Position numbers and translations under genes: made by a program | Shown here: positions 7,920 through 16,102 of the stretch, piece by piece | How the letters are laid out: every line of letters starts with the position of its first letter | Position numbering within the stretch: the first letter of the stretch is position 1 | Assembly (NCBI RefSeq): GCF_001982635.1 | Contig: NZ_MKFI01000007.1 | Location: 62,001-126,000 of the forward strand | DNA length: 64,000 bases | Reading direction: 5' to 3' | Source of the DNA: Bradyrhizobium mercantei | GTDB taxonomy: Bacteria > Pseudomonadota > Alphaproteobacteria > Rhizobiales > Xanthobacteraceae | Notes under the pieces: model-generated | Databases searched by the model: none | What the model was told of the DNA's origin: nothing | The model's input: the letters and a program-made list of their open reading frames with translations, nothing else

Positions 7920-9294
7920 GCGTCAGGCCCTCGATGCGCAGCGTCGGCGAATTGACACCGTAGCGGAACTCCAGATCGTTGGCCGCGACCAGCGACTTGA
8001 ACATCGGCAGCAGATGGCCGGCGATGGTCACCTCGCTGACCGGATAGGTGATCTCGCCATTCTCGATCCAGAAGCCGGACGCGCCGCGGCTGTAATCACC
8101 GGTCACGCCGTTGACGCCGGAGCCGATCAGGTCGGTGACATAGAAGCCCTGCTTGATGTCGGAGATCAGCTCCTTCGGCGTCACCGCACCCGGCTCGAGA
8201 TGCAGATTATACGTTCCGGGCGACGGCGAGGACGACACGCCGCGATGCGCATGCCCTGTCGTGACCAGGCCGAGCTCGCGCGCAGTCGCGGAGTCCAGAA
8301 CCCAGGTGGTCAGCACGCCTTCGTCGATCAGCGCTGTTTTCTTCACCCTGACGCCCTCGGCATCGAAGGTCTGCGAACGCAGGCCGCGCACGCGCAAGGG
8401 ATCGTCGATGATGCGGATATCCCTGGAGAACAGCTGCTCGCCGAGCTTGTCCTTCAGGAAGCTGGTCTTGCGCGCGATCGAGGCGCCGTTGATGGCGCCG
8501 ACCAGATGGCCGACGATCGAGCCGGCGACGCGCGGATCGAAGATCACCGGCACCTTGCAGGTCTCGACCTTGCGCGGATTGAACCGCGCCACCGCGCGCT
8601 CGCCTGCCTTGCGGCCAACGGTCGTGGGTGAATCGAGATCGGACGCATGCGGCGCGCTGGTGAAGTCGTAGTCGCGCTCCATGCCGGTGCCCTCACCGGA
8701 AATCGCCGTCGTCGAGATGCCGTGGCTGGAGCGCAGATAAGAACCGTGGAAGCCGGTCGAGGTCACCAGCACCATGCCGCCGATGCCGGTCGAGGCCGAC
8801 GCGCCGCCGGACTTGGTGACACCCTTGACCGCGAGCGCCGCGGCCTCGGCTTCGATGGCGCGTTGCTCGAGTTCGGCCGTGGTCGGGACCTTGCGGTCGA
8901 GCAGATCGAGATCGGGGAAATCATGCGCGAGGAGCGCGGGGTCGGCCAGGCCGACATATTTGTCGTCGGGCGCCACCCGCGCCATCGCCACCGCACGCTC
9001 GGCGAGCTTTGCGATCCCGTCGCCGCTGACCTCATTGGTCGACACCACCGCCTGGCGCTGGCCGACGAATACCCGCAAGCCGACGTCGTCGCCTTCGGAG
9101 CGCTCGGTCTCCTCGACCCGGCCGTCGCGGACCTCGACGCCCTGCGAGACGCCGCGCACCGCGATGGCGTCGGCGGCATCGGCGCCCGCGCGCTTGGCGG
9201 CATCGACCAGGCGCTGCGCGAGGTCGCTGAGCGCGGATTGATCGAACAGATCGGAGGTATCACCGTGTCGCGATGCAGATGGTGAAGAGTTCAC
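7906..9294 (-). CDS. pmbA: TldD/PmbA family protein, TldE (PmbA) subunit
   Basis: A 462-aa partner subunit of the TldD-TldE protease, which in other bacteria matures microcin B17 and degrades CcdA. Family features are GLRVFVGQRQAVVSTNEV in the N-terminal half and PVIFDPRVAGSIVGHLVGAINGASIARKTSFLKDKLG, then the C-terminal GVNGVTGDYSRGASGFWIENGEITYPVSEVTIAG. The HExxxH zinc motif of TldD is absent, which marks this as the TldE type. The start is GTG at 9294 with AGGA nine bases upstream. No tldD is in the window. First gene of the leftward operon continuing through lpxK. Confidence 0.93.
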   Translation of the reverse strand: MNSSPSASRHGDTSDLFDQSALSDLAQRLVDAAKRAGADAADAIAVRGVSQGVEVRDGRVEETERSEGDDVGLRVFVGQRQAVVSTNEVSGDGIAKLAERAVAMARVAPDDKYVGLADPALLAHDFPDLDLLDRKVPTTAELEQRAIEAEAAALAVKGVTKSGGASASTGIGGMVLVTSTGFHGSYLRSSHGISTTAISGEGTGMERDYDFTSAPHASDLDSPTTVGRKAGERAVARFNPRKVETCKVPVIFDPRVAGSIVGHLVGAINGASIARKTSFLKDKLGEQLFSRDIRIIDDPLRVRGLRSQTFDAEGVRVKKTALIDEGVLTTWVLDSATARELGLVTTGHAHRGVSSSPSPGTYNLHLEPGAVTPKELISDIKQGFYVTDLIGSGVNGVTGDYSRGASGFWIENGEITYPVSEVTIAGHLLPMFKSLVAANDLEFRYGVNSPTLRIEGLTLGGR

Positions 9295-9564
9295 GAACGA
9301 ATTCCTGCGGATTGAGGGGGGCCCGGAACGAGATCGACAGACCTAACCAGATGTGCCGGATTCACAGGGATTTCAAGCACTTTGCGTCGGCGGGCAACAA
9401 AGATTTGAGTGATCGGCGCAAGGCTTCGTCAATCATGCGGGCCAACCTCTTGTCAATCATGGCGCCAGGTGAGGAGCGATTAACCAGGCTTTTTAAGCTG
9501 AAACGGCAATCGGTCGGCTAGGCTCTCACACATCGACCGGGAACATAATCCCGGCGGGGAGAGT

Positions 9565-10095
9565 ATGGCTTTGAGGCGTCAAACACCAACAAGCGGAATC
9601 AATTCCGCCGGGTCGAGCTGCGCACTGCGGCTCGACCCTCTTTCCCTTCCGCTCTCCTTCCATGCGCAGGATGCGCGCGCGGATGGCGGCATGCGGCAGG
9701 TCGAGCTTCATCGCGAACATGTCGTGCTGCGCCGCGCCGTTCTCGGCATGCGGATGGCGGTCAATGTTCGCGTCAGCGATTTCCTCGGCGTCGCGGTGCG
9801 CGGCATCGACGAGGCGCAGATGCTGGTGCTGGTTCACCGCGATCCCGCACTCACCATTCCGCTCGGCACCAGTTCGGACGCCGAAGAAATCTCTTCCGCC
9901 TGGCAGATGTGGAGCGACATCTTCCGTCTCCCGCGACTGACCGAGCCGCCACCGCGGACGCCCTCTCCGCGCCGCCGCCGCCGCAACGCGATCCGCGCGC
10001 GGAGACCGAAATTCCTGGTCCGCCGCCGCGCCGGTGCCAGCCTCAACGGCACCAGCGTGCACCGCGACGAGCGCGAGATCATCGCGCGGGATTAG
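9565..10095 (+). CDS. conserved protein, probably DUF6101 family
   Basis: 176 aa without signal peptide or membrane segment. The N-terminal two thirds (VELHREHVVLRRAVLGMRMAVNVRVSDFLGVAVRG, then MLVLVHRDPALTIPL and a WQMWSDIFRLPRL segment) look like one folded domain. The end is a basic tail rich in Arg (TPSPRRRRRNAIRARRPKF). I recognise it as a protein conserved in Bradyrhizobium, probably the group named DUF6101, but no function is known. The ATG at 9565 follows a GGGGAGAG ribosome-binding site. Confidence 0.7.
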   Translation: MALRRQTPTSGINSAGSSCALRLDPLSLPLSFHAQDARADGGMRQVELHREHVVLRRAVLGMRMAVNVRVSDFLGVAVRGIDEAQMLVLVHRDPALTIPLGTSSDAEEISSAWQMWSDIFRLPRLTEPPPRTPSPRRRRRNAIRARRPKFLVRRRAGASLNGTSVHRDEREIIARD

Positions 10096-10127
10096 ATTTC
10101 TGCGCGCTTCTTTGGCCTCATGACAAT

Positions 10128-10248
10128 GTCGTCCTGGCGAAAGCCAGGACCCATAACCACCGCATTTGATTGTGCACGAGACTATGGCCCCAGCGTCGCG
10201 CAACAACGCGCAATTGGGGTAATGGGTCCTGGCTTTCGCCAGGACGAC
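10128..10248. repeat. 27-bp perfect inverted repeat (MITE-like unit)
   Basis: The arm at 10128-10154 (gtcgtcctggcgaaagccag...) is the exact reverse complement of 10222-10248. Each arm is itself palindromic around cctggcgaaagccagg. About 67 bases separate the arms. It lies in the gene-free stretch between the DUF6101-like gene and ubiA, beside another repeat at 10284-10387. No open frame or target-site duplication was identified. Confidence 0.85.
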
Positions 10249-10283
10249 GACGGTGGATGGTTCTCAATCAAGACGCCAAGCAC

Positions 10284-10387
10284 GTGTCATCACCCGCGAA
10301 AACGGGTGATCCAGTATTCCAGAGACAGCAGTGCTTGAACCGATGGGCCGCGGCGTACTGGATCGCCCGGTCGAGCCGGGCGATGAC
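10284..10387. repeat. dispersed ~104-bp palindromic repeat, copy 1
   Basis: Begins gtgtcatcacccgcg and ends gagccgggcgatgac. The central portion, gatccagtattccagagac...gcagtgcttga...ggccgcggcgtactggatc, is nearly identical to copy 2 at 19041-19144, allowing only a few substitutions. Terminal gtcat/atgac arms resemble those of the repeat between groES and groEL (25295-25384). Copies at several intergenic sites indicate a non-autonomous repeat family. Confidence 0.85.
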
Positions 10388-10469
10388 AGTTGAGGGTGAG
10401 GATACAGCTTCGTTTTCTCGCGACTCCTCGATGCGCAATTGCGCACCCGGGAATGACGAGGGATGGAAA

Positions 10470-11402
10470 TCACCCCGCGCGCAGCACCGCGTCGACGACC
10501 AGGCTCGCGAACAGGATCAGACCGGCGTCCCGGTTGGACTTGAAGATGCGCAGGCAGAGCGCGGGATCGCCGATGTCGAGCCGGCGGACCTGCCAGCCAA
10601 GATGCAGCGCGAACGCCGCAAGGCCGATCCAGGCCGGCCAGTGCGCCCCTGCGAGCGCGAATGCCGCGCCGATCAAGAGCACGGCGAGGCCATAGAAAAT
10701 CACCAGCGCGCGATGGGTGCGGGCGCCGAACAGCCGCGCGGTGGATTTGACGCCGATCAGCGCGTCATCCTCGGCGTCCTGATGCGCGTAGATGGTGTCG
10801 TAGGCGATCACCCAGGCGATCGATCCAGCGTAGAGCGCAATCGCGGTCAGATCGATGCGTTCGAGCGTCACCGCAAATCCCATCAGCGCGCCGTAGGAAA
10901 AGGCGAGGCCGAGCACGACCTGCGGCCACCAGGTGATCCGCTTCATGAACGGGTAGATCGCAACGATCAGAAGCGAGGCGATGCCGGTCAGCACCGCAAA
11001 GCGGTTGAACTGCAGCAGCACGACAAGCCCGATCAGCGCCTGCACGACCATGAAGATCACCGCCTGCGTCACCGTGACCTGCCCGGCGGGGATCGGTCGC
11101 GACCGCGTGCGCTCGACCCTGGCGTCGAGATCGCGATCGGTGATGTCGTTCCAGGTGCAGCCGGCACCGCGCATCACGAAGGCGCCGATGAAGAACAGCA
11201 GGACGGTGAGCGGCAGCGAACGGACATCATGCGCGACGCCGGCGGCGAGCGCCGCCGACCACCAGCACGGCATCAAGAGCAGCCAGGAGCCGATCGGCCG
11301 GTCGTAGCGCGCAAGCCGCAGATAGGGCCGCGACCACACCGGCGCATGCGTATCCACCCAGTTACCTGTGGAGTCGGCAACGCGGGCGGACACGTCGCTC
11401 AT
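10470..11402 (-). CDS. ubiA: 4-hydroxybenzoate polyprenyltransferase
   Basis: An integral membrane prenyltransferase that attaches the polyprenyl tail to 4-hydroxybenzoate in ubiquinone synthesis. The 310-aa product has the two Asp-rich Mg-diphosphate motifs, NDITDRDLDARVERTRSRPIPAGQ (about residues 85-108) and YDTIYAHQDAEDD (about 200-212). YLRLARYDRPIGSWLLLMPCWW opens the first helix, and about eight hydrophobic helices follow. Start ATG 11402. Transcribed leftward, with an exported proline-rich protein gene directly upstream (10 bases away), so the two may share a transcript. Confidence 0.95.
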   Translation of the reverse strand: MSDVSARVADSTGNWVDTHAPVWSRPYLRLARYDRPIGSWLLLMPCWWSAALAAGVAHDVRSLPLTVLLFFIGAFVMRGAGCTWNDITDRDLDARVERTRSRPIPAGQVTVTQAVIFMVVQALIGLVVLLQFNRFAVLTGIASLLIVAIYPFMKRITWWPQVVLGLAFSYGALMGFAVTLERIDLTAIALYAGSIAWVIAYDTIYAHQDAEDDALIGVKSTARLFGARTHRALVIFYGLAVLLIGAAFALAGAHWPAWIGLAAFALHLGWQVRRLDIGDPALCLRIFKSNRDAGLILFASLVVDAVLRAG

Positions 11403-11412
11403 CTGCGATCCA

Positions 11413-12150
11413 TCATCGGGTGAGAACGTTGCCGTTCAGCGTGTCGAAGGTGCTGCCGCCCTTCTTGGTCGGGGTCGCTTCGGGCAGCGAGGCGGACGAG
11501 CCGAGCACATCGCTGAGCGATGGCCCCGCGGGCCCGCGCGGCTGCGCCGCTGCCTGCTCGGCGACGTTGCAGACCTTCTTCAGCAGGGCCTCGGTATTCT
11601 TGTGACCGTTCTTGAGCTGGTCGGCGATCTGCGGCGGAATTCCGCACTTCGACGCGTTGACGTCGACATACTTGATCATCTTGATCTCGGCCTGGCTGTA
11701 ATTGCCGATCAGCTTGCAGGCCTCCTGGGGGCTGGCGTGACGATCGCTCGCGGTCTTGATCGCCTTGCCGCGCTTCTCCGCTTCCTCGCGCAGCGGAACG
11801 AAATTCTTCATGCAAGCGTCAGAGGCGCCACCGGCCTCGGCGCTTGGCGGGGGTGGCGGAGACCCCAGGCCGCCGCCGGCGATCGGGGCCGCGCCATTGC
11901 TCGGAAACGGCGACGGCGCCGCGCCGACCCTGGCCCCAGGCGCGCCGTTGACCGGCGGGAATGCAGGATCCGAGGCCGTGCCGGTCTGGCTCGGACGCAT
12001 CCCCTTGACCGGCGGGAACGCGGGATCCGACGCGGTGCCGGCCTGCCCCTGCTGATTGGGCAGCGGGGCCGGAAAAGCGCTCTGGGCAGCGGCGTGCCCC
12101 ACCGAAAGGGCGGTCGCGGCAACGGTCAGCACGATCAGGCGGCGGATCAT
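11413..12150 (-). CDS. exported proline-rich protein of unknown function
   Basis: 245 aa starting MIRRLIVLTVAATALSVGHAAAQS, a clear signal peptide. A low-complexity Pro/Gly/Ala region follows, carrying two copies of GTASDPAFPPV(K/N)G. The C-terminal domain (about residues 110-215) contains CMKNFVPLREEAEKRGKAIKTA, EACKLIGNYSQAEIKMIKYVDVNASKCGIPPQIADQLKNGHKNTEALLKKVC, with three or four cysteines likely to be disulphide-bonded in the periplasm. Similar exported proteins are widespread in Bradyrhizobium; no function is known. It lies just upstream of ubiA on the same strand. Confidence 0.8.
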   Translation of the reverse strand: MIRRLIVLTVAATALSVGHAAAQSAFPAPLPNQQGQAGTASDPAFPPVKGMRPSQTGTASDPAFPPVNGAPGARVGAAPSPFPSNGAAPIAGGGLGSPPPPPSAEAGGASDACMKNFVPLREEAEKRGKAIKTASDRHASPQEACKLIGNYSQAEIKMIKYVDVNASKCGIPPQIADQLKNGHKNTEALLKKVCNVAEQAAAQPRGPAGPSLSDVLGSSASLPEATPTKKGGSTFDTLNGNVLTR

Positions 12151-12615
12151 CGAGGGTGTTTCTCCGGCAAAAGGTCCAGGCAACCCCAGCGCAACAAAAC
12201 GAAGCAACGAAATTTGGGGGCGTTTTACGATTCCTGTGGCGCCTTAACAACCCGTGGATTTTGGCGACAGCGCGGCGTAGGGCCACACCGGCCACATTAA
12301 ATTGTTCCCCGATTCTAAGCCTTTAGGCTACGAACGGCGGTAAAACCGGGCCATCAAATATGCCTGAACAGGGTTTTCGGTCATGCCTCGGCACGGCGCC
12401 GAAGCGACCGAAAAGCAAAAGGGGTCGCGTGCAAGCGACCCCTTGGACTTAACAAATGAACTGGTGACAGAAGCAATGTATCGACGGGTTCCTTCCTACT
12501 GGGCCGGCGCGTTCCTGGCGAGTCCGCGGGACTACGGTGCCGCTCAGTTTGGTAAACCTGCCCCGCAGCAATAACACCCGCCCTTGGGCCAGACCGCGGC
12601 ACACGAACCGAGCAC
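12151..12615. other. gene-free stretch with two strong hairpins
   Basis: No convincing gene. It holds two adjacent inverted repeats: ttttcggtc (12374-12382) pairing with gaccgaaaa (12406-12414), and aaggggtcgc (12419-12428) pairing with gcgacccctt (12435-12444). The second lacks a good T-run. They might be a terminator pair or a small structured RNA located between the divergent exported protein and rsmE. Confidence 0.5.
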
Positions 12616-13413
12616 ATGCCTGAACACGATTTTCGCAGCCCCCGCCTGTTTGTCGATGCCCCGCTCAATGCCGGCGCAATCGTTCCGCTCGAGCGCGACC
12701 AGAGCAACTATCTCGGCAACGTGCTGCGGCTTGGCAGTGGCGACACCGTGCTGGCCTTCAACGGCCGCGACGGCGAATGGCGCGCCGCGATTTCCGGCCG
12801 CAAGCGGGCCGACACCCTGACCATCACGGCACAGACCCGCGCGCCGGACCGTCTGCCCGATGTCACCTATGTGTTCGCGCCGCTGAAGCACGCGCGGCTC
12901 GATTACATGGTGCAGAAGGCGGTCGAGATGGGCGCCGCGCGGCTGGTGCCGGTGCTGACGCGCTTCACCCAGGTGTCGCGGGTCAATGGCGAGCGGATGC
13001 GCGCCAATGTTGTCGAGGCCGCCGAGCAATGCGGGATCATCTCGCTCGCCGAGGTAGCCGATCCGCTGCCGCTGGAGCGCTTTCTGGCCGGCCGCGACCA
13101 AGCGCGGCTACTGGTCTTCTGCGACGAGGCGGCGGAGGTCGAAAACCCGGTGCAGGCGTTGCAGGCGGCGACAACGGCAAACAGCGGGATCGACGTCCTG
13201 ATCGGCCCCGAAGGCGGCTTTGCCGACGAGGAGCGCACCCTGCTGCTGCGCCAGCCCTCGATCCTCCGCCTCGCGCTCGGCCCGCGCATCCTGCGCGCGG
13301 ACACCGCGGCGGTCGCCGCACTGGCGCTGGTGCAGGCGGCGCTGGGAGATTGGCGCGGTAGTGATGGACGCACCAGCGGAAGGGTTCCCTCCCCCCTTGC
13401 GGGGGAGGGTTAG
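12616..13413 (+). CDS. rsmE: 16S rRNA (uracil-1498-N3)-methyltransferase
   Basis: SPOUT-class methyltransferase that methylates U1498 of 16S rRNA. The 265-aa product has the N-terminal PUA-like domain (RLFVDAPLNAGAIVPLERDQSNYLGNVLRLGSGD) and the knotted catalytic domain with PLKHARLDYMVQKAVEMGAARLVPVLTRFTQ, AEQCGIISLAEV, DVLIGPEGGFADEE and LGPRILRADTAAVAALALVQA. The last residues, VPSPLAGEG and the stop, are encoded by an intergenic palindrome (13386-13423), so the natural C-terminus has been extended or replaced by repeat sequence. Start ATG 12616. Confidence 0.95.
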   Translation: MPEHDFRSPRLFVDAPLNAGAIVPLERDQSNYLGNVLRLGSGDTVLAFNGRDGEWRAAISGRKRADTLTITAQTRAPDRLPDVTYVFAPLKHARLDYMVQKAVEMGAARLVPVLTRFTQVSRVNGERMRANVVEAAEQCGIISLAEVADPLPLERFLAGRDQARLLVFCDEAAEVENPVQALQAATTANSGIDVLIGPEGGFADEERTLLLRQPSILRLALGPRILRADTAAVAALALVQAALGDWRGSDGRTSGRVPSPLAGEG

Positions 13414-13577
13414 GGAGAGGGGTGCCGCTTGCTCCGCCGTGGCACGTTCGCACGGATTCACGCTTGGGACGTTCGCGTTACAACGGCCGGATTGCGCGGA
13501 GAGCTGTCAAAAATCTCAACCGCTGGAGCCCGGGGCTCACCCCTCTCCCCAGCCCTCCCCCGCAAGGGGGGAGGGAG
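13386..13577. repeat. inverted repeat pair (REP-like), overlapping the rsmE 3' end
   Basis: Two 38-40-base elements in opposite orientation: 13386-13423 (ttccctccccccttgcgggg...) and 13538-13577 (cacccctctccccagccctc...). They flank about 115 bases. Related cccctcaccc/gggagagg elements occur at 24021-24081, 38520-38641 and 59001-59138. The first contains the rsmE stop codon. Confidence 0.85.
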
Positions 13578-13778
13578 CCTGAGAGGCGTGCTCACATCAC
13601 TCGCCAATCGGCGTGCCCTGCCCCTAGCCAAGCCGTCGCAAAATCGTTAACGAACCCAATCATTAAGCCACTTGGCTGATCCCTGTCGAAACCCTGACAC
13701 GGCCATGCTAAGGGCTCCGCCAACACCACCCACGGAACCGGCCTCGAAACGCGATTTCGGTGCCAATTGGACGTCGAG

Positions 13779-14966
13779 ATGACCGAAGCTGCCGCACCAC
13801 GATCCGCCGCCGGATCCGCTGGATCCGCCCCCGGGGCGGCATCCTGGGCGGATGCGCTGCTGGCCTCGTTCGCGCAGGCCGGCTACATCAGGTCGGAGCC
13901 CGCGATCCTGCAGCCGGCCGAGCCGTTCCTCGACCTCTCCGGCGAGGACATCCGCAAAAGCCTGTACCTGACGACCGACCCGAGCGGTGAGGAGCTCTGC
14001 CTGCGCCCGGACCTCACGATCCCGGTGGCGCGCGACTACCTCGCCTCGCCTCGCGCCGGCCAGCCGGCCGGCTTCAGCTATCTCGGACCGGTGTTCCGCT
14101 ATCGCGACGGCCAGCCGAGCCAATTCCTGCAGGCCGGCATCGAATCCTTCGGCCGGCAGGACCGCGCCGCGGCCGATGCCGAGATGCTGGCGCTGGCGCT
14201 GGAAGCGACCACGGCGTTCGGCCTGAAGGATGTCGAGATCCGCACCGGCGACGTCGCGCTGTTCAACGCGCTGATCGACGCCCTCGAACTCTACCCGGTG
14301 TGGCGGCGCCGGCTGATCAAGGATTTCAACCGCAAGGTTTCGCTGACCGACGACATCGAGCAGCTGACGCTCAAGACCGCGCCGGGCCGCAACGAATATG
14401 AGGGCGTGCTCGCCGCGCTCGCCGGCTCTGACCGCAAGGCGGCGCTGGCGCTGGTCACCGATTTGATGTCGATCGCCGGCACCACCAATGTCGGCGGCCG
14501 CACGGTCGCCGAGATCGCCGACCGCTTCCTCGAGCAATCGACGCTGAAGGGCGGCGCGCTGCCCCGCGACGCGGTCGCGACCATCAAGCGCTTCCTGTCG
14601 ATCGCGGGCGATCCCGACGACGCGGTCGCGCAGCTGCGCGCGCTGGCCAGTGACGCCAAGCTCAACCTCACGGCTGCGATCGACCAGCTCGAGAGCCGAG
14701 TCGGCTTCATGGCGGCGCGCGGCATCGACATCCGCAAGACGCGGTTCTCGACCGCGTTCGGCCGCGGCCTCGACTATTACACCGGCTTCGAGTTCGAACT
14801 GCACGCCAGGGGCAACGGCAGCGAGCCGCTGGTGGCGGGCGGCCGCTATGACGGGCTGATGACGCAGCTCGGCTCAGCCAACCCGATCCCCGCGGTCGGC
14901 TTCTCGGTCTGGATCGAGGCGATGACCCGGCACGGCAAGGCCGCCGGCCTCGGAGGCGCCCAATGA
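13779..14966 (+). CDS. hisZ: ATP phosphoribosyltransferase regulatory subunit
   Basis: A histidyl-tRNA-synthetase paralogue without aminoacylation activity that partners HisG in the first step of histidine synthesis. The 395-aa product shows class II synthetase-like features: LRPDLTIPVARDYLA, FSYLGPVFRYRDGQPSQFLQAGIESFGR (motif 2-like), and FGRGLDYYTGFEFELHA plus VAGGRYDGLM in the C-terminal half. A TTG at 13767 is possible, but ATG 13779 is preferred. The stop overlaps the hisG start (ATGA at 14963-14966), so the two are translationally coupled. Confidence 0.94.
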   Translation: MTEAAAPRSAAGSAGSAPGAASWADALLASFAQAGYIRSEPAILQPAEPFLDLSGEDIRKSLYLTTDPSGEELCLRPDLTIPVARDYLASPRAGQPAGFSYLGPVFRYRDGQPSQFLQAGIESFGRQDRAAADAEMLALALEATTAFGLKDVEIRTGDVALFNALIDALELYPVWRRRLIKDFNRKVSLTDDIEQLTLKTAPGRNEYEGVLAALAGSDRKAALALVTDLMSIAGTTNVGGRTVAEIADRFLEQSTLKGGALPRDAVATIKRFLSIAGDPDDAVAQLRALASDAKLNLTAAIDQLESRVGFMAARGIDIRKTRFSTAFGRGLDYYTGFEFELHARGNGSEPLVAGGRYDGLMTQLGSANPIPAVGFSVWIEAMTRHGKAAGLGGAQ

Positions 14967-15940
14967 GCACGCCCTTCGTCGTCGCCGTTCCCTCCAAGGG
15001 GCGCTTGCAGGAGAACGCGGAGAGCTTCTTCGCCCGTGCCGGGCTGACCCTGTCGAAGGCCGGCGGCGCGCGCGACTATCGCGGCACCATCCCGGGCGTC
15101 GACAATGTCGAGATCGCCTATCTCTCGGCGAGCGAGATCGCGGCCAATCTGGCGCGCGGCGCGGTGCACCTCGGCGTCACCGGCGAGGATCTGGTGCGCG
15201 AGAGCATTCCGGATGCCGACAAGCGCGTGCTGATGATCGAAGGCCTCGGCTTCGGCTATGCCAACGTCGTGGTCGCGGTGCCGCAGGCCTGGATCGACGT
15301 CCGCACCATGGCCGATCTCGACGACGTCGCATCGGGCTTCCGCGAGCAGCACAATCACCGCATGCGGGTGGCGACCAAATACATCAATTTGACGCGCGGC
15401 TATTTCGCCAAGCATGGCGTCGGCGACTACCGCATCGTCGAGAGCGCCGGCGCCACCGAAGGCGCGCCCGCGGCCGGCACCGCCGAATTGATCGTCGACA
15501 TCACGACCACGGGGGCAACGCTTGCCGCCAACGGGCTCAAGGTGCTCGACGACGGCGTGATGCTGCGCAGCCAGGCCAACCTCGTCGCATCGCGGGATGC
15601 CGACTGGTCGACCGGCGCCCGCGAAACCGCGCGCGTCATCCTCGACCACATCGCCGCCCGCGCCCGCGCCAGCAAATACCGCGAGGTCCGCACCCGCTTC
15701 GCCGGCTGCAACGATGCGCTGCTGTCCGAGGCGCATAACCGTTTCGGCGTAGTCGCCCCGTTCGGCGGACCGACCTCGTCGGGCATGCTTACGCTGCACT
15801 GCCCACCGGGCAAGCTCTACGCGCTCGGCAGCTTCCTGCGCGAGCATGGCGCCGAGACCGTGTCTGTCGTGTCGCTGGACTATGTGTTCGACCGCGAGAA
15901 TCCGCTGTTCGCCAAGCTCGAGGCGTTCCTGCGACAATGA
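14963..15940 (+). CDS. hisG: ATP phosphoribosyltransferase
   Basis: Condenses ATP and PRPP, the committed and feedback-controlled step of histidine synthesis. The 325-aa product has the two-domain catalytic core (VAVPSKGRLQENAESFFARAG; GVTGEDLVRES; VATKYINLTRGYFAKHG; ELIVDITTTGATLAANGL as the PRPP loop). About 110 further residues follow, ending GSFLREHGAETVSVVSLDYVFDRENPLFAKLEAFL. The length exceeds the short HisG form (about 210-230 aa) that normally requires HisZ, yet hisZ is present and overlaps it. Confidence 0.95.
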   Translation: MSTPFVVAVPSKGRLQENAESFFARAGLTLSKAGGARDYRGTIPGVDNVEIAYLSASEIAANLARGAVHLGVTGEDLVRESIPDADKRVLMIEGLGFGYANVVVAVPQAWIDVRTMADLDDVASGFREQHNHRMRVATKYINLTRGYFAKHGVGDYRIVESAGATEGAPAAGTAELIVDITTTGATLAANGLKVLDDGVMLRSQANLVASRDADWSTGARETARVILDHIAARARASKYREVRTRFAGCNDALLSEAHNRFGVVAPFGGPTSSGMLTLHCPPGKLYALGSFLREHGAETVSVVSLDYVFDRENPLFAKLEAFLRQ

Positions 15941-16015
15941 GTCGAAACGGCTGTTCATGTTGGCGACAGGCAGCCGTCGGTACCATATTGTGTTGGTGAT
16001 CTCTCGTTGCGACGC

Positions 16016-16083
16016 GTTTTCTGCACGCGAGCCGGAACCCCATCCCGCGTCACGTGCGGGGCAGGCTTCGCTCGAAAACGCCC
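16016..16083. repeat. palindromic intergenic repeat, gcgttttc/gaaaacgc family
   Basis: Begins gcgttttctgcacgcgagcc and ends cttcgctcgaaaacgc. It matches the element at 2393-2441 at both ends, with a longer middle. It lies between hisG and the glycosyltransferase gene. Confidence 0.65.
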
Positions 16084-16102
16084 TAGTTCTGGAACCTGAC
16101 CG

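Noticed and set aside
12383..12574. 63-codon frame before rsmE
   Set aside because: Runs through the two hairpins, has no ribosome-binding site and no resemblance to known proteins.
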